DNA of 64,000 nucleotides, from assembly GCF_001613085.1 (NCBI RefSeq), contig NZ_BDBR01000016.1, positions 141,486-205,485 on the forward strand, in the 5' to 3' direction. Positions 6,010 to 14,162 of this stretch are shown in pieces. The position numbers and the translations under genes were made by a program. Below the pieces are notes generated by a model. The model saw only the letters and a list, made by a program, of their open reading frames with translations. It had not been told where the DNA came from and did no database searches. Position 1 is the stretch's first letter. Each line of letters starts with the position of its first letter. The DNA is from Nocardia salmonicida NBRC 13393. Lineage in GTDB: Bacteria > Actinomycetota > Actinomycetes > Mycobacteriales > Mycobacteriaceae.

Positions 6010-8334
6010 ATGGTCAACGTCACCGATGGATTCGGGTCGAGCGTTCTCGGATACCCGAGGATCGGTCCGCACCGAGAGCTCAAGCGCGCGCTCGAGTCGT
6101 ATTGGCGCGGATCGCTCGAACGCGAGGAACTGCTCACGGTAGGACGCGATATCCAGGAGCGTCAGTTCAACGAGCTGGCCGCGACCGGGCTCTCGCAGGT
6201 GCCGGGCAACACCTTCTCCTTCTACGACCACATCCTCGACAACGCGCTGCTGTTCGGTGCGGTGCCCTCGCGGTTCAAGGAATTCCAGGAGGGTCTCGAC
6301 CCGCTGGACTTCTACTTCCTGATGGCGCGCGGCAACCCGGACACCCCGCCGCTCGAGCTGGTGCGATTCTTCGGCACCAACTACCACTACCGTCAGCCCG
6401 AACTCGACGCCGACACCACGTTCTCACTGCATCCCGAGGCCCTGCTCGACGAGTGGGACCGGGCGGCCACCCGCGGGATCGAGCTGCGTCCGGTGGTGCT
6501 CGGCCCGGTGTCGTTGCTGCTGTTGTCGAAGGCCGGGCATGTGCCGGGCGAGACCGAGTTCGACACATTGAGCCTGCTCGATCAGCTGCTGCCGTTCTAC
6601 GAAGAGCTGTTCGAGATCCTCGCCAAGCGCGGGTCGACCTGCGTGCAGCTCGACGAGCCCTGCTTCACCGGTGAGCGCACGCCCGCCGAGCTGGCCGCGT
6701 TCGAGAAGGCCTACAACCAGCTGGCGAAGGCGCCGCTGCGTCCGCGCATCCTGGTCACCGGGCAATACGGCGACTTCGGTGAGGCGCTGCGGATCCTGGC
6801 CGCGAGCAACGTCGAGGCGATCGGCCTCGACCTGGCCACCTACCGGATGCAGCCGGAGGAGCTGGCGGCGATCCCCGGCATCAAGCGCAAGCGGATCTAC
6901 GCCGGTGTCATCAGCGGCCAGAACGTGTGGCGCGCCGACCGGGTGGTCACGCTGAACTACCTGAACTCGATCGCCGAGGTGTGCCCGGATCTGGTGGTGT
7001 CGACCGGCACCACGCTGCTGCACGTGCCCTACGACGTGCTCGCCGAGTACGACATCGAGGGCAACGTCGCCGACCGGCTCGCCTTCGCGAAACAGAAGGT
7101 GGGCGAGGTCGTCTCGCTCGCCAAGGCGCTCACCGAGGGCCCGTCGGAGAACTGGCGCAAGCGGCCCACCGAGGTGCACTTCAAGCAGAAGCACGCGGTG
7201 CGCCAGCGGGTGTACGCCGTGACGCCCCAGATGCGCGAACGCGCGCCCTACGACGAGCGCGCGGTCGCGCAGCAGGAGCGGTTGAACCTGCCGCTGGTGC
7301 CCGCCACCACGCTCGGCTCGTTCCCGCAGAGCGGCAAACTGCGCCAGGCCCGCCACGAGGTGTCCTCGGGACGGCTGTCCGACGACGATTACCGCAAGCT
7401 GGTCGAGGCCGAGATCGAGGCGACGATCCGGCTCCAGGAAGACATCGGCCTCGACGTGTTCGTACACGGCGAGCACGAGCGCAACGACATGATCCAGTTC
7501 TTCGCCGAGCAGCTCGACGGCTTCGCGACCACCCGTTTCGGCTGGGTGCAGGTGTACGGCTCGCGGTGTGTGCGCCCGCCGATCGTCTACGGCGATGTGG
7601 CGCGGCCCGCGCCGATGTCGGTGGAGTGGACCACCTACGCGCAGTCGCTGACCGACAAGCCGGTCAAGGGCATGGTCACCGGGCCGGTCACGATGCTGGC
7701 GCGCTCGTTCGTCCGCCAGGATCAGCCGCTCTACGAGACGGCCGACCAGGTGGCACTTGCCATCCGGGACGAAGTGGTGGACCTGGAGAAGGCCGGGATC
7801 GCGATCATCCAGGTCGACGAACCCGCCATCCGCGAGCTGCTCCCCGCCCGCCCGCACGGCCGCGAGGAGTACCTGCGCTGGGCGGTCGGCGCGTTCAAGC
7901 TGGCTACCTCCGGTGTGCGGTCCGACACCCAGATCCACACCCACATCGGCTATTCCGGCCGCACCGAGGTGGTCGACGCGATCGATCAGCTCGATGCCGA
8001 CGTCACCGCGATCGTGGCGACCCGCTCGATCGAATGGGTCATCGAGGCGCTCACCGAGGACCTCTCCTCCGGCCACGGCCTCACCCACGGCGTCGGCCCC
8101 GGTGTGTACGAGAGCCGCTCGGCCCGCATCCCCGATATCGACGAGTTCGACGAGCTGCTCACCCAGGCCGCGAATGCCGTGACCCCGCAACGGTTGTGGG
8201 CCAACCCCGACGGCGGCCTCAAGACCCGCCATTACTGGCAGCTGGAGCCGTCGTTGCGGAACATGGTGGCCGCGGCTCGCCGGGTCCGCCGACGAGCGCT
8301 GGCCGCGCAGGCGGCTGCCGCGACCGAGGAGTAA
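6010..8334 (+). CDS. metE: MetE-family methyltransferase homologue lacking the zinc site
   Basis: Two-barrel cobalamin-independent methionine synthase fold, 774 residues, the normal MetE length. Family motifs are well kept: GYPRIG, FFGTNYHY, LGSFPQS, HGEHERNDM (Glu488), YGSRCVRPP, GPVTM and QVDEPAIRE (Asp603). The catalytic zinc ligands are not. Relative to E. coli MetE His641/Cys643/Glu665/Cys726, this protein has His645 but Gly647, Val669 and Gly735; the proton-donor His694 position is Arg703. The homocysteine amino-acid contacts survive. It may therefore be an inactive or neofunctionalised paralogue rather than a methionine synthase. The start is ATG 6010, the first position consistent with the family N-terminus. 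Monocistronic, ended by a U-tract terminator. Confidence 0.85.
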   Translation: MVNVTDGFGSSVLGYPRIGPHRELKRALESYWRGSLEREELLTVGRDIQERQFNELAATGLSQVPGNTFSFYDHILDNALLFGAVPSRFKEFQEGLDPLDFYFLMARGNPDTPPLELVRFFGTNYHYRQPELDADTTFSLHPEALLDEWDRAATRGIELRPVVLGPVSLLLLSKAGHVPGETEFDTLSLLDQLLPFYEELFEILAKRGSTCVQLDEPCFTGERTPAELAAFEKAYNQLAKAPLRPRILVTGQYGDFGEALRILAASNVEAIGLDLATYRMQPEELAAIPGIKRKRIYAGVISGQNVWRADRVVTLNYLNSIAEVCPDLVVSTGTTLLHVPYDVLAEYDIEGNVADRLAFAKQKVGEVVSLAKALTEGPSENWRKRPTEVHFKQKHAVRQRVYAVTPQMRERAPYDERAVAQQERLNLPLVPATTLGSFPQSGKLRQARHEVSSGRLSDDDYRKLVEAEIEATIRLQEDIGLDVFVHGEHERNDMIQFFAEQLDGFATTRFGWVQVYGSRCVRPPIVYGDVARPAPMSVEWTTYAQSLTDKPVKGMVTGPVTMLARSFVRQDQPLYETADQVALAIRDEVVDLEKAGIAIIQVDEPAIRELLPARPHGREEYLRWAVGAFKLATSGVRSDTQIHTHIGYSGRTEVVDAIDQLDADVTAIVATRSIEWVIEALTEDLSSGHGLTHGVGPGVYESRSARIPDIDEFDELLTQAANAVTPQRLWANPDGGLKTRHYWQLEPSLRNMVAAARRVRRRALAAQAAAATEE

Positions 8335-8347
8335 GCGAACAAGACAA

Positions 8348-8378
8348 GGGGCGCACCGGAATCCGGTGCGCCCCTTTT
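8348..8378 (+). terminator. rho-independent terminator after the MetE-like gene
   Basis: GGGGCGCACCGG (8348-8359) pairs perfectly with CCGGTGCGCCCC (8363-8374) around AAT and is followed by TTTT. It is one of the few hairpins in the window with a U-tract. Confidence 0.85.
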
Positions 8379-8418
8379 GTCTGGGAGCGGTACTCGCACG
8401 GGTGCAGCGTGATTCGGA

Positions 8419-9753
8419 TCAGGTTCTCGTGATCGGGGGGAGGACGTAGGACTGGTCCAGGACTGACTGCTGGGGCTCGTACATGCGCAGGCAGGGGCGG
8501 AAGTCGCCTTCGGGGGCGGGGAGCCAGTTGGCGCGGGCTTTGGGGTCGACGGGCTCGGCGTGGCTGATGGTGAGCGTGAGCGCGCCGTTGTCGTCGTAGA
8601 CGAGGCCGGGGGTGCGGTCGCCGATCGAGTAGCGGTCGATCGGGTTGGCGCACAGGTAGAAGTCCGGGGTCGAGTACATGGTGATCGACCAGAAGGCGTC
8701 GACCGGCGGGGTGGGGTGGAGGCGAAGGGTGTAGGTGTTCGCGCCGGTCAACTGCTGGCCGGTGCTGTCGGTGTAGATCATCGCGTAGGCGGCCTCGTAG
8801 GCGTGGTTGCCCCAGAGTCCGGCCTTGGCGGCTACGGCGCGAGCGATGATGCGCTGGTTCGGGTCGGTGATCTTGAAGTTCTCGTCGTCGAGCGTGCCGA
8901 CCTCGAAGAAGTCGATGTTGTAGTCGAACAGGTGCAGCGTCAACTGCCAGCCGTTCTGCCCGGCGCCTGCCCCGCTCTTCGTCGCGTTGCCCAGTTCTTC
9001 CTGGCCCTCACCCAATCCGGCGCGCAGCGCGGATGCTCGATCCGGGTCGAGGGACAGGTAGGGCGAGGCGCCCGCTGTCGTCAGGCCGATCGGCGCGAAC
9101 GATTCCTGGAGCGCGAGATCGCGTTTCGCGGGCGGAAATGCCTGCGACCAGACGCGGACTTTCTCCAGGAACATCAAGTCCGGGGCGACCGTCGGATCCG
9201 GCGACGGAAGTCCCGTCGGCTGTGCGGCTCCGTCGGCGGTCGTCAAGGTCAGCGCGTCTTGCAGGGCGTGCACGGCGGGGAGGTCGGCCTCGCCTGCGCA
9301 GGCCCAGCGACCGGCGATCACGCCGACAACGGTGGGGAAATGGATGACCGTAGTGTCGTCGGGGGCGGTACCGGTCCATCCCGGCGGGACCAGGAGGTAG
9401 TCGCCCGCGCGGTTTCCAGTGGCCCGCGTGCCGACGTAGGCGAAGTTGTCGGTCCAGGCGTCGATGAACTGCATGACGTAGTACCGATCGCCGGCGTCCG
9501 GCACATGGAAGGTCAATGGACCGACTGAGAGGGCGATCAGGGCGATCGAGTACACGGTGTCGTTGTTGACCGAGACGAAGGTCGCTGAGGTGCCTGCGAG
9601 GGTGCGGGCATGGGAGAAGCCGTTGAACGGCGTCGCGGGGATATCGCCGATGCCCTCGTGGAGCAATCGCTCGATCGAATCGAGGTTGAAGACCAGGGGG
9701 AATCCATACAGGTAGGCCTGTGCGGTCAATTCGGGCAGGTTCTGATCCGGCAT
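8419..9753 (-). CDS. DUF1254/DUF1214 domain protein
   Basis: A 444-residue protein with the N-terminal DUF1254 signature (AYLYGFPLVFNLDSIERLL, then FVSVNNDTVYS) and a C-terminal DUF1214 domain (YTLRLHPTPPVDAFWSITMY, ending with PEGDFRPCLRMYEP). Members are widespread, often exported or envelope-associated, and their activity is not established. No signal peptide is visible here, so a cytoplasmic location is likely. ATG 9753 is chosen because CGAGGAGCG stands just upstream; an earlier in-frame start at 9840 gives an unlikely leader. It is convergent with the MetE-like gene and shares a direction with the TetR gene, with about 140 bases between them. Confidence 0.85.
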   Translation of the reverse strand: MPDQNLPELTAQAYLYGFPLVFNLDSIERLLHEGIGDIPATPFNGFSHARTLAGTSATFVSVNNDTVYSIALIALSVGPLTFHVPDAGDRYYVMQFIDAWTDNFAYVGTRATGNRAGDYLLVPPGWTGTAPDDTTVIHFPTVVGVIAGRWACAGEADLPAVHALQDALTLTTADGAAQPTGLPSPDPTVAPDLMFLEKVRVWSQAFPPAKRDLALQESFAPIGLTTAGASPYLSLDPDRASALRAGLGEGQEELGNATKSGAGAGQNGWQLTLHLFDYNIDFFEVGTLDDENFKITDPNQRIIARAVAAKAGLWGNHAYEAAYAMIYTDSTGQQLTGANTYTLRLHPTPPVDAFWSITMYSTPDFYLCANPIDRYSIGDRTPGLVYDDNGALTLTISHAEPVDPKARANWLPAPEGDFRPCLRMYEPQQSVLDQSYVLPPITRT

Positions 9754-9889
9754 GTGCGCTCCTCGTCCTGGCGTCCACGTCGCGCGATCATGATCGGACC
9801 GCGCGACACCAGCATCCGCCGAGACTCGGGCGGCGCACATCGCCCGGAGCGGGTGAGATCGCAGGGCGCCGGTTCGGTGGTCGCGCTGG

Positions 9890-10429
9890 TCAGGCGCGGG
9901 TCATGGCGCGGGCGCCCGCGGTGAGCTCGGCCGCGGTGGGGGCGTTGTCCGGGTCGATCAGCCACTGCAGGAGCAGGCCGCCGATCATCGTCTGCAGGAT
10001 CGCGCCGACATTGCTGTCGCCGTTGCCGAAGGCTTCGGTCAGACCGCTCCGGGCCCGCCCCTGCGCGTGGGCGAGTTCGGTGCGCAGTTCGGGCGAGTGC
10101 AGTGCCTGGTTGAGGCATTCGGCGTTGGCGTGCCACAGCGGCGCGTTCTCGACGAACGAGGTGATCAGGCTGTGCCAGAACGCTTCGAGGCGGGCGGTGG
10201 GATCGGCCGGATCGCTCGCGGGCAGCGCGTCGAGGATCTGCGTCACCGCGCTCGCGCTCGATTCCAGCATCGCCTGTTGGAGCAGCTTGTCGCGGGTGCC
10301 GAAGTGGTAGTTGATGGCCGCCAGGTTGGTGCCGGAGGCGGCGACGATATCGCGCACGGTGGTGCGGGCATAGCCGCGTTCGGCCAGGCACTGCTTGGCG
10401 GCTTCCAGAAGATCTTCGCGCGTTCCCAC
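9890..10429 (-). CDS. TetR-family repressor, divergent to the acyltransferase
   Basis: About 179 residues. The N-terminal helix-turn-helix reads GYARTTVRDIVAASGTNLAAINYHFGTRDKLL, a clear TetR_N domain, followed by a variable ligand-binding half with Trp residues (SLITSFVENAPLWHANAECL). GTG 10429 is preferred because it starts directly before the HTH helix; the alternative ATG at 10471 lies inside the operator. A 12-base inverted repeat (10468-10514) sits between this gene and the divergent acyltransferase gene, so it most likely represses both. The effector is unknown; an acyl substrate or product of the neighbour is a reasonable guess. Confidence 0.88.
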   Translation of the reverse strand: MGTREDLLEAAKQCLAERGYARTTVRDIVAASGTNLAAINYHFGTRDKLLQQAMLESSASAVTQILDALPASDPADPTARLEAFWHSLITSFVENAPLWHANAECLNQALHSPELRTELAHAQGRARSGLTEAFGNGDSNVGAILQTMIGGLLLQWLIDPDNAPTAAELTAGARAMTRA

Positions 10430-10467
10430 CCGCGCACGATAGCAAGCGGCGCATACGTCTGTTCGTG

Positions 10468-10514
10468 ACATCCGTTTCAAACAAACGTCAGTGACAAGTG
10501 TATGAAACGGATGT
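10468..10514. promoter_or_regulatory. TetR-type operator with acyltransferase promoter
   Basis: ACATCCGTTTCA (10468-10479) and TGAAACGGATGT (10503-10514) are perfect 12-base inverted repeats 23 bases apart. A plus-strand promoter GTGACA (10491-10496), 17 bases, TATGTT (10514-10519) lies in the same place, and the right half-site fills its spacer. The TATGTT lies six bases before ATG 10526, so transcription of the acyltransferase would be leaderless. Confidence 0.7.
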
Positions 10515-10525
10515 ATGTTTCGACT

Positions 10526-11809
10526 ATGCCCTCTCGACGACGTATCTCCCCGTTCGAATCCAGCTTCTTCGGCACCGGCACGACCATCGGCAGCGTGCCG
10601 ACCGGCGGGATGCCACTGTTTCTCGGCACCACAGTGCACGGCGTGCTCGACCCCGCGACCCTGCGGACAGTGCTCGACGAACTCGCCGCGGCGCATCCGC
10701 TGCTGCGCAGCCGGGTGGTGACCGACGACGGCGTGGGTCATTTCGTCCGCGACGACGGGTTCCGGCCTCGGCTCGACATCGTCGAGGGTGGTGAAGCCGA
10801 GTATCTGGCGCTGGTCAACGGGCCGAGGGACTGGAGTGACGGGCTGTTTCGCGCGTACCTGCTGCGGGCGGGTCTACGTCAGCAGATCGTGTTGGTCGTC
10901 CATCACGGAATCTCCGATGGCAGATCGGGATTCGCGTTGCTCGGGCAGATGTGGCGGCACTACGCGGCGCACGCGGCAGGTATCGCTGTGCCGGAGGCGA
11001 ATTCGGATCAGGCGCTGCCCGAGGCCATGGATACCCGGCTGGCCGAAGTGGTTTCGGTCGAAGTGGCCGAAGCGTGGCTGGATGAAGTCAGGGCAGGCGC
11101 GGCGTCGATGGGTCCCGAGGATGCGCCGCGAACACTGCCCCGCGACGGTTCCGACACCGATCCACTCGGCCGATTCGCGATGCAGCGCATCGAACTCAGC
11201 GCCGAGGAGACCGCCGAACTCGTGACAGTGGCACGCGCCCATGGCCTTTCGGTGACCAGCGTGCTCGCCGGTACGGCGCTGACCGCCTTCCGAACCCGCA
11301 TTCCCGAATCAGGCCTCTTGCCGATGTTCTGTGGGTACGCGGCCGACGTTCGCGCGGAATTCGACCCGCCGGTACCCGCCGAGACGGTCGTGAACTTCGC
11401 CTCGGGCGCGGGCGTGTTGGTCCACGCGTCCCGCGAAACCACCCAACTCGAACTGGCTCACGCGATCGAGACCGGCCTGCGCGCCGGCCTGGACCGCCGC
11501 GAACCCGCCCACTTCCCCCTCGCCGCCCAACTCGTGAACGACGAACTCACCGCCGCCCTCCTATCGGCACCCCCCACCCTCGCCATCTCCAATATCGGCC
11601 GTCTGCAACCCCATTCGATCCCCGACGACATCGCCTTCGTCCGCGACGACGTCTACGCCATGGGCCCGGCCATGCCCCCGAAACTCACCACTTTCACCAT
11701 CGCAGGCCGCCTCACCCTCCAACTCGAATACGACACCGCCCTCTACCGCCGAACCCACATGGAAAAGCTCCGCCTGACCCTCGTCGAACTCCTCCAAACC
11801 CTCGAGTGA
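10526..11809 (+). CDS. condensation-domain acyltransferase, PapA5-like
   Basis: About 427 residues related to the condensation/BAHD-like acyltransferases that esterify long-chain lipids in mycobacteria (phthiocerol dimycocerosyl transferase type). The active-site HHGISDG (HHxxxDG) lies near residue 130, after a first subdomain starting ISPFESSFFG. A conserved late segment SNIGRLQ matches the second subdomain. Start ATG 10526 (MPSRRRISPF) lies six bases after a -10 hexamer; an earlier in-frame ATG at 10502 falls within the operator. No polyketide synthase or fatty-acyl-AMP ligase is nearby, so the donor and acceptor cannot be named. The divergent TetR gene and shared operator suggest inducible expression. 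Confidence 0.82.
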   Translation: MPSRRRISPFESSFFGTGTTIGSVPTGGMPLFLGTTVHGVLDPATLRTVLDELAAAHPLLRSRVVTDDGVGHFVRDDGFRPRLDIVEGGEAEYLALVNGPRDWSDGLFRAYLLRAGLRQQIVLVVHHGISDGRSGFALLGQMWRHYAAHAAGIAVPEANSDQALPEAMDTRLAEVVSVEVAEAWLDEVRAGAASMGPEDAPRTLPRDGSDTDPLGRFAMQRIELSAEETAELVTVARAHGLSVTSVLAGTALTAFRTRIPESGLLPMFCGYAADVRAEFDPPVPAETVVNFASGAGVLVHASRETTQLELAHAIETGLRAGLDRREPAHFPLAAQLVNDELTAALLSAPPTLAISNIGRLQPHSIPDDIAFVRDDVYAMGPAMPPKLTTFTIAGRLTLQLEYDTALYRRTHMEKLRLTLVELLQTLE

Positions 11810-11851
11810 CACGGCCGGAGTCCCGCTTGTCCAGCGTGGTCGGTGTGGGGG

Positions 11852-12922
11852 TCAGTTGGGGGTTCCGTGGGCGAGTACTGCTTCGACGGTGCGGGTGGTG
11901 CCGTTGGGCGAGGTGACGTCGAGGCGGATCGGGTCGGCGGGCTTGCGGAGGTTGATGGCGGCGCTGAGGGCCTTGGCGGTGGTGATCGAGACGCCGTCGA
12001 CCGCGGTGATCACGTCGCCGATGGTGATACCGGCCTCGCGGGCGGGCTGGCCGTAGAAGGCCCAGCTCACCTGGGCGCCGGCGGGTCTGGCATCGATGAC
12101 CTGTACGCCGAGGGTTGCGGTGGGGCCGATGTGGACGGTGTCGGTCGGGGTTCCCGAACGGATCTGGGCCACGATGCGCATGGCGGTGTCGATCGGGACG
12201 GCGTAGCCGTTGGCCGGTCTGCCCTCGGCCCTGGCGTTCTCGCCGGAGGCCGCCGTGATCACCCCGACCACCGCCCCTGACGCGTCGGCCAGCGCGCCGC
12301 CGGACTGCCCGCCCATCACCGGCGCGGCGACCTCGACCATCCCCTTCAGCGCCTTGCGGGTCAGGTCGGCGGAGTTCATGGCGACGATCGTCGCGTCCAG
12401 ATCGGTGATCGGACCGGCGACCGAGGTCGGCTCGCCGCCGTCGCCACCCGCGTCACCGATGGCCAGCACATCCTGGCTGATCCGCAGGTCGGCGGAGGTG
12501 CCCAGCCGGGCGGTCGGTAAACCGGTAGCCCCGGCCAACGACAGCAGCGCGATGTCGGCGCCGGAGTCGTAGCCGAGCACGGTCGCCTCGTAGACGAGTC
12601 CGTTGGCGATATCGGTGACGCTCAGCGCCTCGGCGCCCTTGATCACATGATGACTGGTCAGAATCTGTCCGTCGGAGGTGAGCACGATCCCCGATCCGGC
12701 CGCCCCGATGCCGAAACCGGCCGCGTCGACGTCGATATTGACCAGCACCGATTCCAGCTGCCCCGCGACCAGCGCGGGGTCGAGCGGCACCAGCACGGGC
12801 GCCTGCGCCTGCGCCACGAACTCCGGCTCGACCAGGGCGAACTCCCCGCGATACCCGAGAAAGGCGCACACACCGAGCAGCGCGACCAGCATCGTCACCA
12901 GCAGTCGTCCGACACGCTTCAC
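11852..12922 (-). CDS. membrane-anchored HtrA/PepD-like serine protease with PDZ domain
   Basis: Trypsin-like protease for extracytoplasmic protein quality control. An uncleaved N-terminal membrane segment (VGRLLVTMLVALLGVCAFLGY) is followed by the protease domain with the triad His (LTSHHVIKG), Asp (SGADIALL) and Ser (GGQSGGALAD). A C-terminal PDZ domain (AREAGITIGDVITAVDGVSI) probably senses substrates. The length, about 356 residues, is typical of short DegP/PepD-like proteins. GTG 12922 is chosen because GAGAGGAC lies upstream and the membrane anchor follows at once. The gene is monocistronic and convergent with the acyltransferase gene. Confidence 0.9.
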   Translation of the reverse strand: MKRVGRLLVTMLVALLGVCAFLGYRGEFALVEPEFVAQAQAPVLVPLDPALVAGQLESVLVNIDVDAAGFGIGAAGSGIVLTSDGQILTSHHVIKGAEALSVTDIANGLVYEATVLGYDSGADIALLSLAGATGLPTARLGTSADLRISQDVLAIGDAGGDGGEPTSVAGPITDLDATIVAMNSADLTRKALKGMVEVAAPVMGGQSGGALADASGAVVGVITAASGENARAEGRPANGYAVPIDTAMRIVAQIRSGTPTDTVHIGPTATLGVQVIDARPAGAQVSWAFYGQPAREAGITIGDVITAVDGVSITTAKALSAAINLRKPADPIRLDVTSPNGTTRTVEAVLAHGTPN

Positions 12923-13052
12923 AGCACATGTCCTCTCTCGCGAGCCGACCAATCCATTGTGACCGGTTTTCGGCGCACGCCGGTCTCGATACGGACGCGG
13001 TCGGAGCGCGGCCTACTTGGCAAAGCACGCATGCGGCTGTAGGCATGTAGCC

Positions 13053-14105
13053 ATGAGCACCGCTGCCGCCTACGCCAAGCCCTCTCCTGACGGGGCCTTC
13101 GAAAAGGTCACGATCGAACGTCGTGAGGTCGGTCCCGATGATGTGCTGATCGATATCAAGTACGCCGGTATCTGCCATTCCGATATCCACACCGCGCGCG
13201 ACGAATGGGGCGGCGCGCAGTACCCGTGCGTGCCAGGTCACGAGATCGCGGGCATCGTCGCCGCGGTCGGCTCGTCGGTGCGCAAGTACCAGGTCGGTGA
13301 CCGGGTCGGCGTCGGCTGCCTGGTGAACTCGTGCGGGAAGTGTGTGCCGTGTCTGGCGGGCGAGGAGCAGTACTGCTCCAACGGTCCTACGTGGACCTAC
13401 AACTCGCGCGTCCCCGAAACCGCGCAGCCGGGCGGGTACACGATGGGCGGCTACTCCACCCAGATCGTGGTGGACGAGAGCTTCGTCGTCGCGATCCCCG
13501 AAGGCATCGGCCTGGACGTCGCCGCGCCGCTGCTGTGCGCGGGCATCACGCTGTTCTCACCGCTGAAGCACTGGAACGCGGGACCGGGCAAGAAGGTCGC
13601 GATCATCGGGATGGGCGGGCTCGGGCACGTCGGGGTGAAGATCGCGGCGGCGCTGGGCGCGGAGGTGACGGTGCTGAGCCAGTCGCTGCGCAAGCGCGAC
13701 GACGGCCTGCGCATGGGGGCCCACCACTACTACGCCACCAGCGACAAGGAAACCTTCCGTCAGCTGCGCGGCCAGTTCGACCTGATCATCAACACCGTCT
13801 CGGCAGACCTGCCCATAGACAGCTACCTGCGCCTGCTCGCCCTCGACGGCACCCTGGTGATTCTCGGCCTGCCGGAGAACCCGATGAGCGTCACCGGGCG
13901 CAACCTCGCCGGTTTCCGCCGGTCACTGGCCGGTTCGATGATCGGTGGCGTGGCCCAGACCCAGGAGATGCTGAACTTCTGCGCCTCGCACGGGATCGGC
14001 GCGGAGATCGAACTGATCTCCGCCGACGAGATCGACTCCGCCTACGACCGCGTGGTCGCCAGCGATGTCCAGTACCGGTTCGTGATCGACACCGCCACGG
14101 TATAG
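13053..14105 (+). CDS. zinc-dependent NAD(P) alcohol dehydrogenase, AdhC-like
   Basis: Medium-chain dehydrogenase of the cinnamyl/AdhC group, reducing aldehydes with NADPH. The catalytic-zinc motifs are GICHSDIH and GHEIAGIV. The structural-zinc cysteine cluster CGKCVPCLAGEEQYC, the nucleotide fold GMGGLGHVGVKIA and the C-terminal segment YRFVIDTATV are all present. The 350 residues are full length. ATG 13053 (MSTAAAYAKPS) agrees with mycobacterial AdhC, which starts nearly the same way. It is not obviously in an operon: about 57 bases separate it from the next gene, which begins with GTG. Confidence 0.92.
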   Translation: MSTAAAYAKPSPDGAFEKVTIERREVGPDDVLIDIKYAGICHSDIHTARDEWGGAQYPCVPGHEIAGIVAAVGSSVRKYQVGDRVGVGCLVNSCGKCVPCLAGEEQYCSNGPTWTYNSRVPETAQPGGYTMGGYSTQIVVDESFVVAIPEGIGLDVAAPLLCAGITLFSPLKHWNAGPGKKVAIIGMGGLGHVGVKIAAALGAEVTVLSQSLRKRDDGLRMGAHHYYATSDKETFRQLRGQFDLIINTVSADLPIDSYLRLLALDGTLVILGLPENPMSVTGRNLAGFRRSLAGSMIGGVAQTQEMLNFCASHGIGAEIELISADEIDSAYDRVVASDVQYRFVIDTATV

Positions 14106-14162
14106 CTGTCCGAGTCGGCGGTATGCGCGCCGACGGGCTGGTGGGCGCTCGTCCTGGGTACC

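Noticed and set aside
6010..8334. Sequencing error explaining the missing MetE zinc ligands
   Set aside because: The three replacements are independent in-frame substitutions in separate, otherwise conserved motifs, with no frame disturbance; error at exactly those codons is improbable.
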